Notes under the pieces: generated by a model
Databases searched by the model: none
Seen by the model: only the letters and a program-made list of their open reading frames with translations
Told to the model about the DNA's origin: nothing
Position numbers and translations under genes: made by a program
From: Oidiodendron maius Zn
Lineage: Eukaryota > Ascomycota > Leotiomycetes > Myxotrichaceae
DNA length: 64,000 nt
Assembly (NCBI GenBank): GCA_000827325.1
Contig: KN832910.1
Span: 1 to 64,000, forward strand
Direction: 5' to 3'
Shown: positions 12,682 through 22,893 of the stretch, piece after piece
Layout of the letters: every line of letters starts with the position of its first letter
How positions within the stretch are numbered: position 1 is the stretch's first letter

Positions 12682-14591
12682 CTATATACTAGATAAGCCA
12701 GCATTCAGTTCTTGAACTATCTTCCAAGAGAAAATCTCTGATGTATTATCAGTTCCATCTCCGGACTCTGCGGCTTGCTTCCAAAGGTCATCGTCGTCAA
12801 TACATGCCAATACCGCGTTACAATACCGGCGGCCCATCGTATGCGCCACAAGCGTCTCGCAGGTGTTCCGTATAGTTCGCCTCAACTCCTCAGCACTGTC
12901 AGTCTCATTGGTGAAGTAATGCAAGTTTTGCCATAGGCCAATTTCGAAGAGCAACACCCCCAAAGAATATATGTCAAATCGGGTCTCATACCTCCGATGC
13001 GTAGCATCTCGAAGATCTGGGTGGTGGTAGATATCAAAATTCGACCGTACAGCCCTAAGATCTATCGTCTTTGACGTGGGATCGGATGGACGGCCGAGAC
13101 CAAACCCAGCCAGCAGAGGCCGAGCGGTTTCGAACCCAGATGGTCCACTAAATATCAAGATGCTGTCACTATTGAGATTCTTGTGCAGCCACTTGATGCT
13201 GTGCAGCTGGAGGATAGAAGCACCGAGGGCCTGGGCCAATTTAAATCGTTCTTCAAGACATGGTAGTATCGGCGTGTAAGGCTTCGACGCAACTGATCGA
13301 GGATTGCGAGGAAACAATGTGTACAAACTTCGGTAGGCCACCGTGCTGTCGGCGAAGCTGGGCAGTTCGTACAATATTGTAAACTTCAGCGCGCTATGCT
13401 GCGTATACCCAAGCGACGTGGGCAAGATGAGGGATGTTGGACGCTCTCGTCCATCAAGTAGCGTGGTAAATTGTTTGATACGTTCTTTTATTGTTGATGC
13501 TTCATCTTCTGTGATGACTTTGTGAAAATCAATTGTTTCTGTAATTGCTTTTCTGTCTTTGCCTTCTAAGTGAAACGTTAGTCACAGTCAATATATAGAA
13601 GAAGAATGTATTCACCTAATGACAACGTGACGAGAGATGTTTCCATGGCAGCCGCCAGACAGGGCTTGTGATCAGATATTGAAATCTCTTCGACGGCATG
13701 GGTTTTGCCCGCACTCCGTTGCTGAACCGGCTGTTCCACCGTGAGCCTTTCCCGCTTCATTTTTGCACAAGCGCCAATTCCCTCGTACAGCTCATTTTCT
13801 TGTGCACCTACCTGGCGGCAAGCAGTCTCAAAACCCTCGAGATCGTCAGGATTTTCCGACATGGCAACAACCCGTACTTGGGTCATAACTGAATTGAACG
13901 CCCGGTCTTGACGGGGAAGAATATCGTGAAGTCCATCATTCCAGTATTTCAGTTGTTGGATAAGCTCTGAAATGCGCTCCTTGTCGCTGGTGTCGCTTGT
14001 GATGCCCCAGCTGAATTTTATTTTCTTTATCTTCTTGGTCTCCTTACTTAACCTTGAACGTAATCTCAAGACGTCCTCGATGGCAGAAGATATTTGCGGT
14101 TTCGAGGAGAATACTGGAACACTTTGAGAAATCCGGTGGCCTTGAGACGATGTTATTTCGGTTTGTGCGGGGATGGATTGCTGTTCATTCTTGCTTTCAG
14201 CTTTCTCTTTGATGTTGTATTTTTGGAACAGTTCATCGAGCTCATGAAGCACAAATGTAATCTGAGCCACCACCTCACTAGCTTTTGCCGAAAGCCGTAG
14301 ATGATGATCAGAAAGCGGATTTTGGCTACAGTTCAGATTCGAGGAAGTAGGCTCTAGAATCTCGAGATAGCCACTCTGCTCGGCCCAAATCTCAAACCGG
14401 AAATACTCGAAAAGAATCATGGCACTGAATGTTCCTAGACTACAGTGAGACTATACTCAAAAAGAAAAATATCTGTAGTAAAACTAACCAACAATACACT
14501 CAAAGTAACGGGATTCTGCAATGTGTCGGTAGAGTCTCACCGCCTGGGAGACAAGCTGGATGACATTTGACACCGTCCCAAATACGTCCAT
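12682..14591 (-). CDS. HeLo domain-pseudokinase protein (MLKL-like architecture)
   Basis: Three exons: 14591-14489, 14434-13616, 13565-12682 (601 aa), with introns starting GTTAGT and GTGAAT and ending CTAG and TTAG. Residues 1 to about 210 form a HeLo (HET-S/LopB) domain: FGTVSNVIQLVSQAVRLYRH at the start and FEYFRFEIWAEQSGYL after the first intron. HeLo domains are the membrane-attacking helical bundles of fungal cell-death proteins. Residues ~350-601 have a kinase fold signature, but the catalytic motifs are lost: HRD-x-K-x-x-N became HKNLNSDS (435-442) and DFG became GFG (461-463), while DIYSLGVLLFEIG is kept. It is therefore a pseudokinase. Helical bundle plus pseudokinase is the order seen in the necroptosis effector MLKL. 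Its 3' end is 32 bp from the kinase-ankyrin gene. Death activity is inferred. Confidence 0.85.
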
Positions 14592-14929
14592 TTTTGCTTT
14601 CGCATCTAGGTGCTATTGCTAAGTTGTATTTACCAGAGATGTGGTAGTACACTGTGGTAGGGTGGTAAAGGGAGAACGATCGAGAACGAGGCCCGTGGCA
14701 AGGTGAAGATTGCGCGATTGTTGCCTAGAGGAGCCACAAGTGGTGACGAGTGTGGCGCAGCCAGCTGCATTTTAAAAGCCTCCTGTCTCTCTACAACGGC
14801 ATTGGCAATTCTCAACGGAGACTACAGTAAATATAGGAGAGGTAGGGTATTAGGCTATTCTAGTAATAGGGGTCTAGTCAAATTACTAGGACCTATTCTA
14901 GCTCTCGATAATACTACTTACTAGGAGTT
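14592..14929. other. upstream region of the HeLo gene
   Basis: No gene seen. The part near 14592-14800 has normal composition and is the likely promoter. From 14820 the sequence turns AT-rich with several CTAG words (TATTCTAG, GGTCTAG), suggesting a small piece of transposon debris. It ends with AGGAGTT, the presumed target-site duplicate of the neighbouring inverted-repeat element. Confidence 0.5.
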
Positions 14930-15262
14930 GTCAACCTGCCATCACGTGTTATTATGTCAGAAAGAATCATGTATCACCAGTGGTTGTCAGAATAGAGGAA
15001 TAACCGAAAAGTTTCGCGAGTGTAATTCTTCAACAACTGCAAGATTAAGACGTATAAAAAGTTAATATAAATATAATAGAAGCTGTAAATAATATTTATG
15101 CCTATTTAAATTTTTAATTTTCTGTTGTGTTGAAAGGTTATACGTGGGTAGCAGTTTTCGATTATTCATCAATTCTGACACCCACTGGTGTATTTAAAGC
15201 CACCCTTCTTGTCTAGTTTTACACCTTCAATCGAGTCAACTTCCATCAAATCTCAGGTTGAC
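14930..15262. mobile_element. MITE-like element(s) with nested inverted repeats
   Basis: The outer structure begins GTCAACCTG and ends CAGGTTGAC (9-bp perfect inverted repeat) and is flanked on both sides by AGGAGTT (14923-14929 and 15263-15269), as expected of a target-site duplication. Inside lies a second pair, CACCAGTGGTTGTCAGAAT at 14975-14993 and its complement at 15172-15190 with one mismatch, flanked by TAT on both sides. Either a 216-bp MITE sits inside an older element, or the inner pair is a subterminal hairpin. There is no coding capacity. Superfamily not assigned. Confidence 0.6.
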
Positions 15263-15294
15263 AGGAGTTAATATTATTAATAGTGCTACTAGGG

Positions 15295-15351
15295 TGAGCA
15301 GAGCTGAGCAGCCCTGAGCCGAAGTTGAGCCGGGGGTGAGCCGAGGTGAGC
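15295..15351 (+). repeat. six TGAGC words at ~10.4-bp spacing
   Basis: TGAGC starts at 15295, 15305, 15315, 15326, 15337 and 15347, giving steps of 10, 10, 11, 11 and 10 bp. The array is GC-rich in a moderately AT-rich setting and lies 26 bp beyond the flank of the MITE-like element, downstream of the truncated FAD oxidase. It could be a phased protein-binding array or subterminal repeats of a lost transposon. Confidence 0.75.
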
Positions 15352-15405
15352 AAAGGCGGCGACGGATCACGTGAGCCAGAGGGTTGGGAGGTGTCGAGAT
15401 TCCGG

Positions 15406-16077
15406 TCAAATAACACCAAAATTTCCCCCTCCTCCTCGAATTGCCCACAGCACCTCTTCATTTGCTTCAATAATCCGCCCTTTGGCATCAACCAAGCGTG
15501 CGGCTAGAATCTGATCAACACCCAGCCCAAACAGTCCGTTAAATGGCCCATAACCCCCAACTGCAGCCCAGTTAACAACACCAACAGTTTTGCAAACTCC
15601 AGTTGTAGCCATTAATCCGTGGGAATCCAAAAAGTGTCTTAGATTATGTGAGAGGGTCCCACCGCCGACTACAACCGAAGTTCTGTCTTGGTGTATCATG
15701 ATACTATCCATCTCTCTCGCGTCAATTACAAGAGAATCCTGAACACAAGATCGGCCACTGTCATCATGTCCGCCAGCACGAACAGTAAAATTTATCTTAG
15801 ATGACACGCAAAAGGAAATGATCTGTGATACTTGATCCTCAGTAGTAGGCCTGCAAACCAGTAGTAGCTGACTCAAATGGTTGAGTACATGCACAGCTCT
15901 CAGGCTAGCAAACGAAGGTGATGAACGGGTGTAGATTTTAAGATCCGGTGAGATGGCCTTGAGTTGGCTTGACAGAGGTGTATCTGAGATGAGAGCATCT
16001 TTCATACTGTCATAGCGGGCTGCCGGATTCCGAAATGAGGCCCCAGCTGTATAGGTTGTCGGTATGCTATTCGCCAT
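15406..16077 (-). pseudogene. truncated FAD-linked oxidase (BBE-like)
   Basis: The 223-codon open frame starts at a clear ATG and matches the FAD-binding half of berberine bridge-type oxidases (FAD_binding_4): LVCRPTTEDQVSQIISFC, RAGGHDDSGRS with the His usually linked covalently to FAD, VVVGGGTLSHNLR, GVDQILAARLVDAKG and RGGGGNFGVI. The family is normally 450-550 aa; here homology stops at the FGVI motif and a stop codon follows at once, so the substrate-binding half and C-terminal BBE segment are missing. The sequence beyond is unrelated repeat-like DNA. No signal peptide is seen. It is probably a dead remnant, though a truncated product could still be transcribed. Confidence 0.75.
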
Positions 16078-17465
16078 TTTGATTGGAAAGGCAATGAGTA
16101 AACAAGAACAACCGAAGTGCTAAGTTGCGCGAAGTCATATGAAATGAGACGGCATTGCTATTACTATAAACCTTTGCAATCAGTATTACTACGGCAAATA
16201 ACCGTGGAGACATCATGCTTACCCGCTGCTTACCCATTGCTTACTTACTGTAGGTAGCACTTAGCCATCAAGTCTGCAAATTATTAAGTCATTGCAAATG
16301 CGGAATAATAAGTGACACTTCCTGTCACTGTAACACATGCCATCTAATAAGCTGAGGACATATTCGCATCGCTAGAGCTTAAAATATTCCCACTACTGTG
16401 TATCACGTCTGGAGATACACTCGTACAATCATCGCTCCTTGGCGCCTTACAATCGCACTACGCATATCACTTACACTTTCGGCCAATAAGGGTGCGAGTA
16501 GGTTTCGGATATTACGACGCGAATACCAGTTCCGTCGACACTGGATATACTGGCATGAGAAATACCGAATACCGGATATATCGGAATACCGGTTGATGCT
16601 TATTTTTTTACCTAGTCTGATATAGAGTCAATGATACAGATAACAATACTATATCTCTGCGTCTTAGGGATTAGTTGGAGAAAGGCAGGTCGACTGATCG
16701 CTGAATCGTGCACCGAGAGGAGGACTACTGTGCATAGCCATGAAAATACTTTAATGCCACACTGATTCGGCAATATTAGTGGCATACTATAGTAAGTCCT
16801 CAATCGATATATTGTACCATGGTGAAACAGTTATATCGAAATAAGCTCACAATCATGCATTAGCAACATCGAAAACGCGCTGCGCAGAGGCTTGCTACGT
16901 AGCGTCAGCCGAGCACTCGATATGCGCTGACAATACCATGCAGGTGTCAAAGCTTGGCTGCTAGGTGGCAGAGTTCCGGCTAGCCACTGCTTTTGGTAGT
17001 CCGGCGGCGACGCTTTACAATGAATTTGAACATCAGTCCGCTCAGTTCGGCCAACATCTGTGCTGAAATGCTAAAAGAGTTCTACTCTTCGAACCTTTCA
17101 TAGTAACTGCCTCTAGCGGGACGAGGGTGTAATTATGGGAGAGTTTAATTGCTCATTCAGAAGCGGATGGTGAATGATATAGTTAAAGAGTTATGTTATA
17201 GAATGTCATGGCTGGAGAGAAGCACTCGATTTAGGTGAAAGCAATGATGCGCTTTGAAGTAGCTAATTTGTATGTAGGTGCTATCTGAACTTTACATGAT
17301 GAGATGCTCATTCCAGTTGGAGGTATCCCGGCTGCGTGACTGGAAGTAGCAGTTCTTAAATCTCGTGAATCATGTCTCCCAAGTAAACAAAGCGATACTT
17401 CGCTCTTCGGGCTAAGTACAGACGCAACAATCTAAATTTACTAGATTCATATCTTGACCTTGAGC
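16078..17465. other. intergenic, no convincing gene
   Basis: Short open frames exist on both strands, but none resembles a family or has coding-like composition. Near 16540-16600 there is a run of TACCG/CCGGTA words forming weak palindromes (possible transposon end). 16216-16244 holds three TGCTTAC words, described separately. Confidence 0.5.
16216..16244. promoter_or_regulatory. TGCTTAC triplet with 11-bp period upstream of the FAD oxidase
   Basis: TGCTTAC occurs at 16216, 16227 and 16238, about 140 bp upstream of the oxidase start codon at 16077. One helical turn separates the copies, which suits a transcription factor site array. The reverse word GTAAGC recurs twice in the shared P450/b5 reductase promoter. 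Function is inferred only. Confidence 0.35.
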
Positions 17466-19359
17466 TCAGACGTACGATAAGTTAATACCTGAGAAGATAA
17501 ATTCCGTATCGTAAACTTTCTTTTTGTCAGTGCCATCAGTATTGATGCGATAAACCATTCCGGCCAAATCGGTTATGTAGATGTGTTTATTCTTGTGATC
17601 CAGTTTCAATCCAATGGCCTCGTGCAAATTCCTCGCCAGAATTTGTGGTTTTGGTTTATTTGATGCACTAATTGGTTGTCGAAGCTTCGCAAGCTCGATT
17701 TTGTTCAGCGTGTTGCCAAATGGCGGATCACCGCGGTCGGTCCAGTAGAGCGTATCGGTGTCGGGATCGACTTCAAGATCAATAGGCTCAGGGAGGTGGT
17801 CCAATACCATCTCGATATCATCGCGTGTGCTGGCATCTTTACTAACTGGCATGTCGATATTTGCTCTGAAAATACGCCCTATACCGCCCTTTGAAGTCCC
17901 CTTTTGTGTCCAGTAGAACTTCTTCTCATTTTGGGACACTGTGATACCGACACACCACTTTGATTGATCTTGTGTGGCAGTCAAGTTGTGCCAATCTCCG
18001 TTCTGTACAAGTGTTTCATGCTCCGATCCATCTAGGTTGCACCTCATCACACGGAGACCTTCACGATCGCAGAAATAAAGCTTTGTGCCTGCGGGATCCA
18101 AAGTTAATTGCTTTGGGGTGTGGACTGAACCCTTGGGGATGACCGTCCGGATATCGGAACCGTCAAGTTTGCAAGATAGAATTTCACCATCATTCGCATT
18201 TGGTATTCCCATGTTGGTCCAGTAAATGCGGCCTGACTTGATGGAGACATCTATACCGTCCGGAAGTGATTGGTTGGATACAATGGTGCGTAGTGCGCCG
18301 CCCGCGCCCGAGCCTACAAGAATTCGACCGCTGTGGATTGGATCCTGAGGGGAGTTCAGTCCTAGGTCCAAGACATACCTGTAACGAAGTTAGCTGAGAT
18401 TTAGTTCGTGTTCTTGGAACTCACAGGGTTGGTGCGTGTAGATTATTGTGATCACCCTGTGCCTCACTTGGTGTTTTGGTCGTCCGACCTGGTGGGTAGA
18501 GGCCCCCTTCACTGGTCTTGGCTCCCAATTTTCCCTTATTTAGAAAATCCCGCTTCAAATAATCTACCGTAGATACACCAGATATCCCACGTTCCTGGAT
18601 ATAATGCTCCTCAATGAAAGCAACTGTGTCGAGGCCAACTGCATCCATCATCTCACAGGGACCCATTTTATTGCCACTATACATCTCCACCCACACAGCA
18701 TCAAGCTCTTCTGGACTAGATACCCCTTCAGACAAGATGGTGAGGCATTCGCGCTTAATCGCTGCCCATAGTCTATTGAACACAAATCCAGTGGACTCTT
18801 TCCTGGCAACAATTGGAAGAAACCCCACTTCCTTCAGGCGTTCAACGTAGAATGGAAAGATTTCTGGGTAGGTCTGTCCATCTGTCATAAGCTCAACGAC
18901 GCGACTTTGGGGTGGCATCATGTAATGCGTATTGAAGATACGCCTACAAGTCTCGGGTTTCACCTTCTCCAACATTTCGCTAGATTTATACGACGATGAG
19001 TTGGAGCAGAGCAAGCAGTCTAACCTCGTTGTCTCCTCAAGCTCTGCAAAGGTGTTGATTTTGAGTTGCAGTTTTTCTGGAACGGCCTCGATGACAGTCC
19101 AGGCATTTCGCACGGCGTCTTCCAGTTTCTCGAAAGCCTGAACAGTACCCGCCCTCTTCTTTATGCCGGTAATATTTGGATATTCATTAATATTGTTTTC
19201 GACATAATGGAGAGCTGCTGTACGCTGTTCAGCACTTGGGTCTCTAATGTTAACATTCCAGCCTCCTGCAGCCCACATGCATGCAATACGGCGTCCGAGG
19301 ACACCACCGCCTAAAATGGCGACGGGACGATCTTGGATATCAGAGAATGATAAATTCAT
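17466..19359 (-). CDS. 3-hydroxyacyl-CoA dehydrogenase fused to a YWTD beta-propeller
   Basis: Two exons, 19359-18425 and 18378-17466, joined by a 47-nt intron (GTGAGT...TTACAG) that restores one frame of 615 aa. Residues 1-~300 are a 3-hydroxyacyl-CoA dehydrogenase: dinucleotide motif GGGVLG (17-22), IEAVPE (90-95), FNTHYMMPP with catalytic His145, then the C-terminal helical domain (GFVFNRLWAAIKRE). Closest in layout are lambda-crystallin/L-gulonate-type enzymes, which oxidise a beta-hydroxy group with NAD. Residues ~315-615 form a six-bladed-type propeller with YWTN, YFCD, FYWTQ, LYWTD and YITD repeats as in LDL-receptor or NHL-like proteins. No signal peptide or membrane segment, so it should be cytosolic. 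The propeller may bind substrate or partner. The enzyme half is certain as a family; its substrate is not. Confidence 0.88.
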
Positions 19360-20308
19360 CGTTGAAAACCAATATTGCCACAGTTACTCTTAGAAAGTAG
19401 AGGTGGACAGTAGGGAACATTAACACGGAAGTTGCATATTATCTGAATGTCAATTTCACTTAATATATATAATTGTATCTTCGTATTACAAATCGTAGCA
19501 GGTTACATGTTGATGGCTACATCCTTACTGCGGGTCAATGCCCTCTGGAGTCAAATGACTTGCCCCCTGGTTGCCTCACGTCAGCTCTGTGCATCAAATG
19601 TAAGATTATGAAGCTTACAGCAATGGATATATCCACATCCTTCCTTTAAACAGCTCCACATGTGTATGATTTTGACCCATGAGCAATATGTGGGAGTATA
19701 CCGAGTATGGAGGAGGTGAACAATGAAAGAGATGTATAGTTCTAATAGGTTTATTTATTTCCGTTATTAGTTAGGCCTCAAATATGCAGAACGGCGAGCC
19801 ACTCAGGGTGCCTGGAGGAGAGAAATCTAGTAAAACAATTACGCTTTACTCAGCCTCATGCATATGGCATAGCAAATGAGTCGTCAGATTTGTGTATCAA
19901 ATGTATACTGCAGTGGATGCATCTGCTCTTGGCGCCCCCCGCCCCCAACATCCCTTCATGCAGTCACCGGGAGTACTAGTAAATGGATTATGCCGGTAGT
20001 CAGCCTCGTGCATAAATACAGTAGCCACCATAGTTGAGGGGCATTCTATATTAGTCTTTCGTACTTTTATACTAATCTACTTGCCAAGCAATAGTACGGA
20101 GTCTTCGTAACTAAAGACCAGGCTCTTAGAATTGCATTGTAGTTGAGCATTTAGAGTTCTATCAATTTACGAGATGAGATCATTTATTTCGTGCGCAATG
20201 TTTTAATACGTATACCTAACAGACGTCTGGTGCAGAATAGAGCGCTCTGCGTTCGACATCTGCAATAACTTCCCATATAAGGCCTTCCTAAGCTCAATTT
20301 GCATTCAT
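19360..20308. other. intergenic, no gene seen
   Basis: AT-leaning sequence with no sustained frame. Two loosely similar stretches (about 19576-19640 and 19850-19930) share the word TCAAATGTA followed by GGATG/GGATA and could be diverged duplicates. It contains the promoter of the dehydrogenase gene (right of 19360) and the 3' flank of the b5 reductase. Confidence 0.45.
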
Positions 20309-21735
20309 CTAAAATAGAAAGACTTGATCGCTCAGTTTAGAAACTGCATTTGGCTTATCGAATCCCAGTTCTGCCAGACTCTTTGTCATTGCATTAATCA
20401 AGCCGGGGGGACCACAAAGGAGGATTTTAGAGTCAGGTGATGGAGGCGGGAGCTTTTCCTTCACTAGATCTTTGCTGATGAAACCTTTCTTGCCACTCCA
20501 AGTACTTCCCGGCCTTGACAAAATATTCTCGTACTTGAACTTCTGCGGATACGCGGAGGTAAACGCGTCCAGCTCACTGCGGAGGAGGATATCTTGCTCA
20601 GTATTATTACCATAAAGAAGGGTCACTTTGGTGTCGTCCTTGTCGTCCTCGCAAATGGCGCGGATCAGTTGATACATTGGTGTGATCCCAGTACCACCGG
20701 CAATCATCCCGATGTCTTTAGCCATTCCTTTTCTGTAACGCATCTGCCCTTTTGGCCCGCGGAATTCCACCTGATCACCAACCTCAAGTTTCCCAAGATA
20801 TTTCCCAGTCAGTTGACCATCGCTGTACATCTTGATCACCAGTTGTAGCATTCCACGATCCGAATTATTCGATACAGGAGTATAGGATCTGCTAACCGGT
20901 TTTCCATCAATTTCGGCTCTGATAGCGATATGCTGCCCAATTGGCAAACCCAAGATTTGATTTGATGATGGTAATTTAAAAGTAAGTCGACATGTGTCTG
21001 CTGATAGCTTCTCATTTTTAAACAGTGGCAGCTTCTGGTATTCTTGAGGCTTCAACCATCCGATATTTTCTGTAATCGGCTTGATTATAGATCTGTGAGG
21101 CTTGTAATGAGCAGGCCATGAGTATGGTGTTGTTTTCCCCGTAAGTGACATGACCCGTTCTGCGTAAAGGATGACGCCAGTGAGTACTGAGATGCCGGCC
21201 ACAGAGGCTATGATAAAGCCTTGCCAGAAACCACCGTGCTGCGTCTTAAGCCATCCGATAGCTGGCAAGCGAGCGAATCCTTCGTATCCAAGGAATGCTG
21301 TCGAGCCGATCAGAGCAGATTTAAGAATGAAGCGACTAGTCTCATGTTCCTGAAGATCTGGCCCAACACTGCTCGTGGCCTGGTCCCTGGCGATCACGAT
21401 TGCTCTTTTGGGTTTACTGTCTTCATTAGAATTTTCCCGAGAGTCCATGGCCTTTCCAACGATAAATTGCTCCATTATCTCTCTCGAATCGGCCGAGTGT
21501 CCAACATCTTCAAATGCAGCAGTTGCATCTTGGCCAGCAACTTCTATTAGCGCCTGTGCACCTCCCGGATGATCTTCTAGATACTTTGTAACGTCATAGA
21601 CTACATCAGATAGATTATTAACTGCACGCTGCATTGGTTCAGGGCCATACCTTTTCCATGAATCACGAGCCATAAGTCAGTCTTGATATTGTGTCTGGCG
21701 ATCTCAACCTCCGAGATTTCCCTGCTGTCCGCCAT
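20309..21735 (-). CDS. cytochrome b5-NADH cytochrome b5 reductase fusion
   Basis: Exons 21735-21651 and 21600-20309 (50-nt intron GTATGG...GATGTAG), 458 aa. Residues ~8-85 are a cytochrome b5 domain with the haem ligands His39 (in HPGG) and His63 (in GHSADSRE). A hydrophobic segment (GFIIASVAGISVLTGVILYA, about residues 150-170) should anchor it in the ER membrane. The rest is a b5 reductase: FAD motif RSYTPVS, NAD site GGTGITPMYQL, LLYGNNTEQDILL, CGPPG and a C-terminal VFLF. It passes electrons from NADH via FAD and haem to acceptors such as desaturases or P450s. Divergent from the P450 gene at 22894, which makes electron supply to that P450 plausible. The first exon was found by splice signals and gives the expected b5 N-terminus. 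Confidence 0.9.
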
Positions 21736-22893
21736 GTTGAGAAACTTGCCTATGGAATTCGCGCTGTCCTTCGCAAAGATTATGGACTGCAAATGGGCAA
21801 AGGTGGAAAGAGGGACGATTAGGACTTTGAGACAAAGTATGCAAAATAAGTTCACTCAAGAAAACTTTCCGAAGTCTGAAAACATATGTCGGGGGAGAAC
21901 TCTCTTTTTACTTACAGCTATTTATAGATACACTATGCAAGATCATTTCGTGGCATGCGGTAAAGATAAGTTGCTTGAGGCCCCCAATATTTTTCATACT
22001 GGATGCGGCTTGGTCGTAGATTATTACTATCCTGCATATTGCTCACGTTCCGTATTGATTCCTGGCCTTCAATAACTTAGTGTAACAAGGTATATCCGAA
22101 CTTGAGAACCCCGCTTGACAAAATATTCTCATTGCTACTGCGGTGATAGATCACCAAGCATGCAAACTATGTTGGTAATCATAGTTAAATCATCACCAAT
22201 CTCTTTTACAGTACACTACTTTCGACCGACAAGTGCTATATTAACTACATGATGTTAATATACAGGTAACTAGTAAGCACATTGCACAGCTAGTAAGCGC
22301 ATTGCATGGTGGGTAATATCGCTTTTTTAATTATAATATAATGCAGTGCTTTTAACTGAAACCCGGCACACATATTATTCGTACAGGGCATGGTTATCTA
22401 TAAGCAATTATTAAATGGTAATAGTAACTAATCCCCTGGTCTCTTAATCCGCCTAAAGCAGGCAGGGGCTGTTGCAGTTATATCCCTGTATCTCTTGCAG
22501 CGTGGCGCATGAAAGCACAGTACTAGTCAACAACCGCAAGGACAGTAATGATTTACATACTCAACTATTGTATTTGGCCAATTAGAGCTTGGCCGTTGGT
22601 ACTATGCTCAAAGAATATGCACTCCAATGTCCGATTATCAAATTTGCGGCAATTCATGTGTATGTACTGTACGTTTATGCCGCAGCGTAACCCTGTAATG
22701 AACAAAGCTGTCAACCAGTGAATCGAACGTAAATGAGAGATCCTAGGAGGGTGGGGTTTAGTAGTATGGGTTAGATAATAGCGGGTGGCAAGTAGCCAGA
22801 TTATGAGCATTTGTTAAAACTGCTTAAGTATTCGTATAATATCATATCTAGTAATTCTTCCATTCCATTCCTCTGTCAATATTGCTTCCCAAA
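21736..22893. promoter_or_regulatory. divergent promoter between b5 reductase and P450
   Basis: 1158 bp between two outward-facing start codons, with no credible gene inside. It includes two near-identical words CTAGTAAGCACATTGCA and CTAGTAAGCGCATTGCA at 22270 and 22290, exactly 20 bp apart. Such spacing (two helical turns) suits a dimeric or tandem factor site. Co-regulation of the two redox genes is inferred from the layout. Confidence 0.45.

Noticed and set aside
15236-15491. Two minus-strand open frames of 70-81 codons as small genes
   Set aside because: They run through the TGAGC repeats and overlap the end of the FAD oxidase; the Pro/Ser-rich text is the repeat translated.
16540-16600. 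Palindromic TACCG/CCGGTA run as a transposon end
   Set aside because: No matching opposite end or target duplication could be found.
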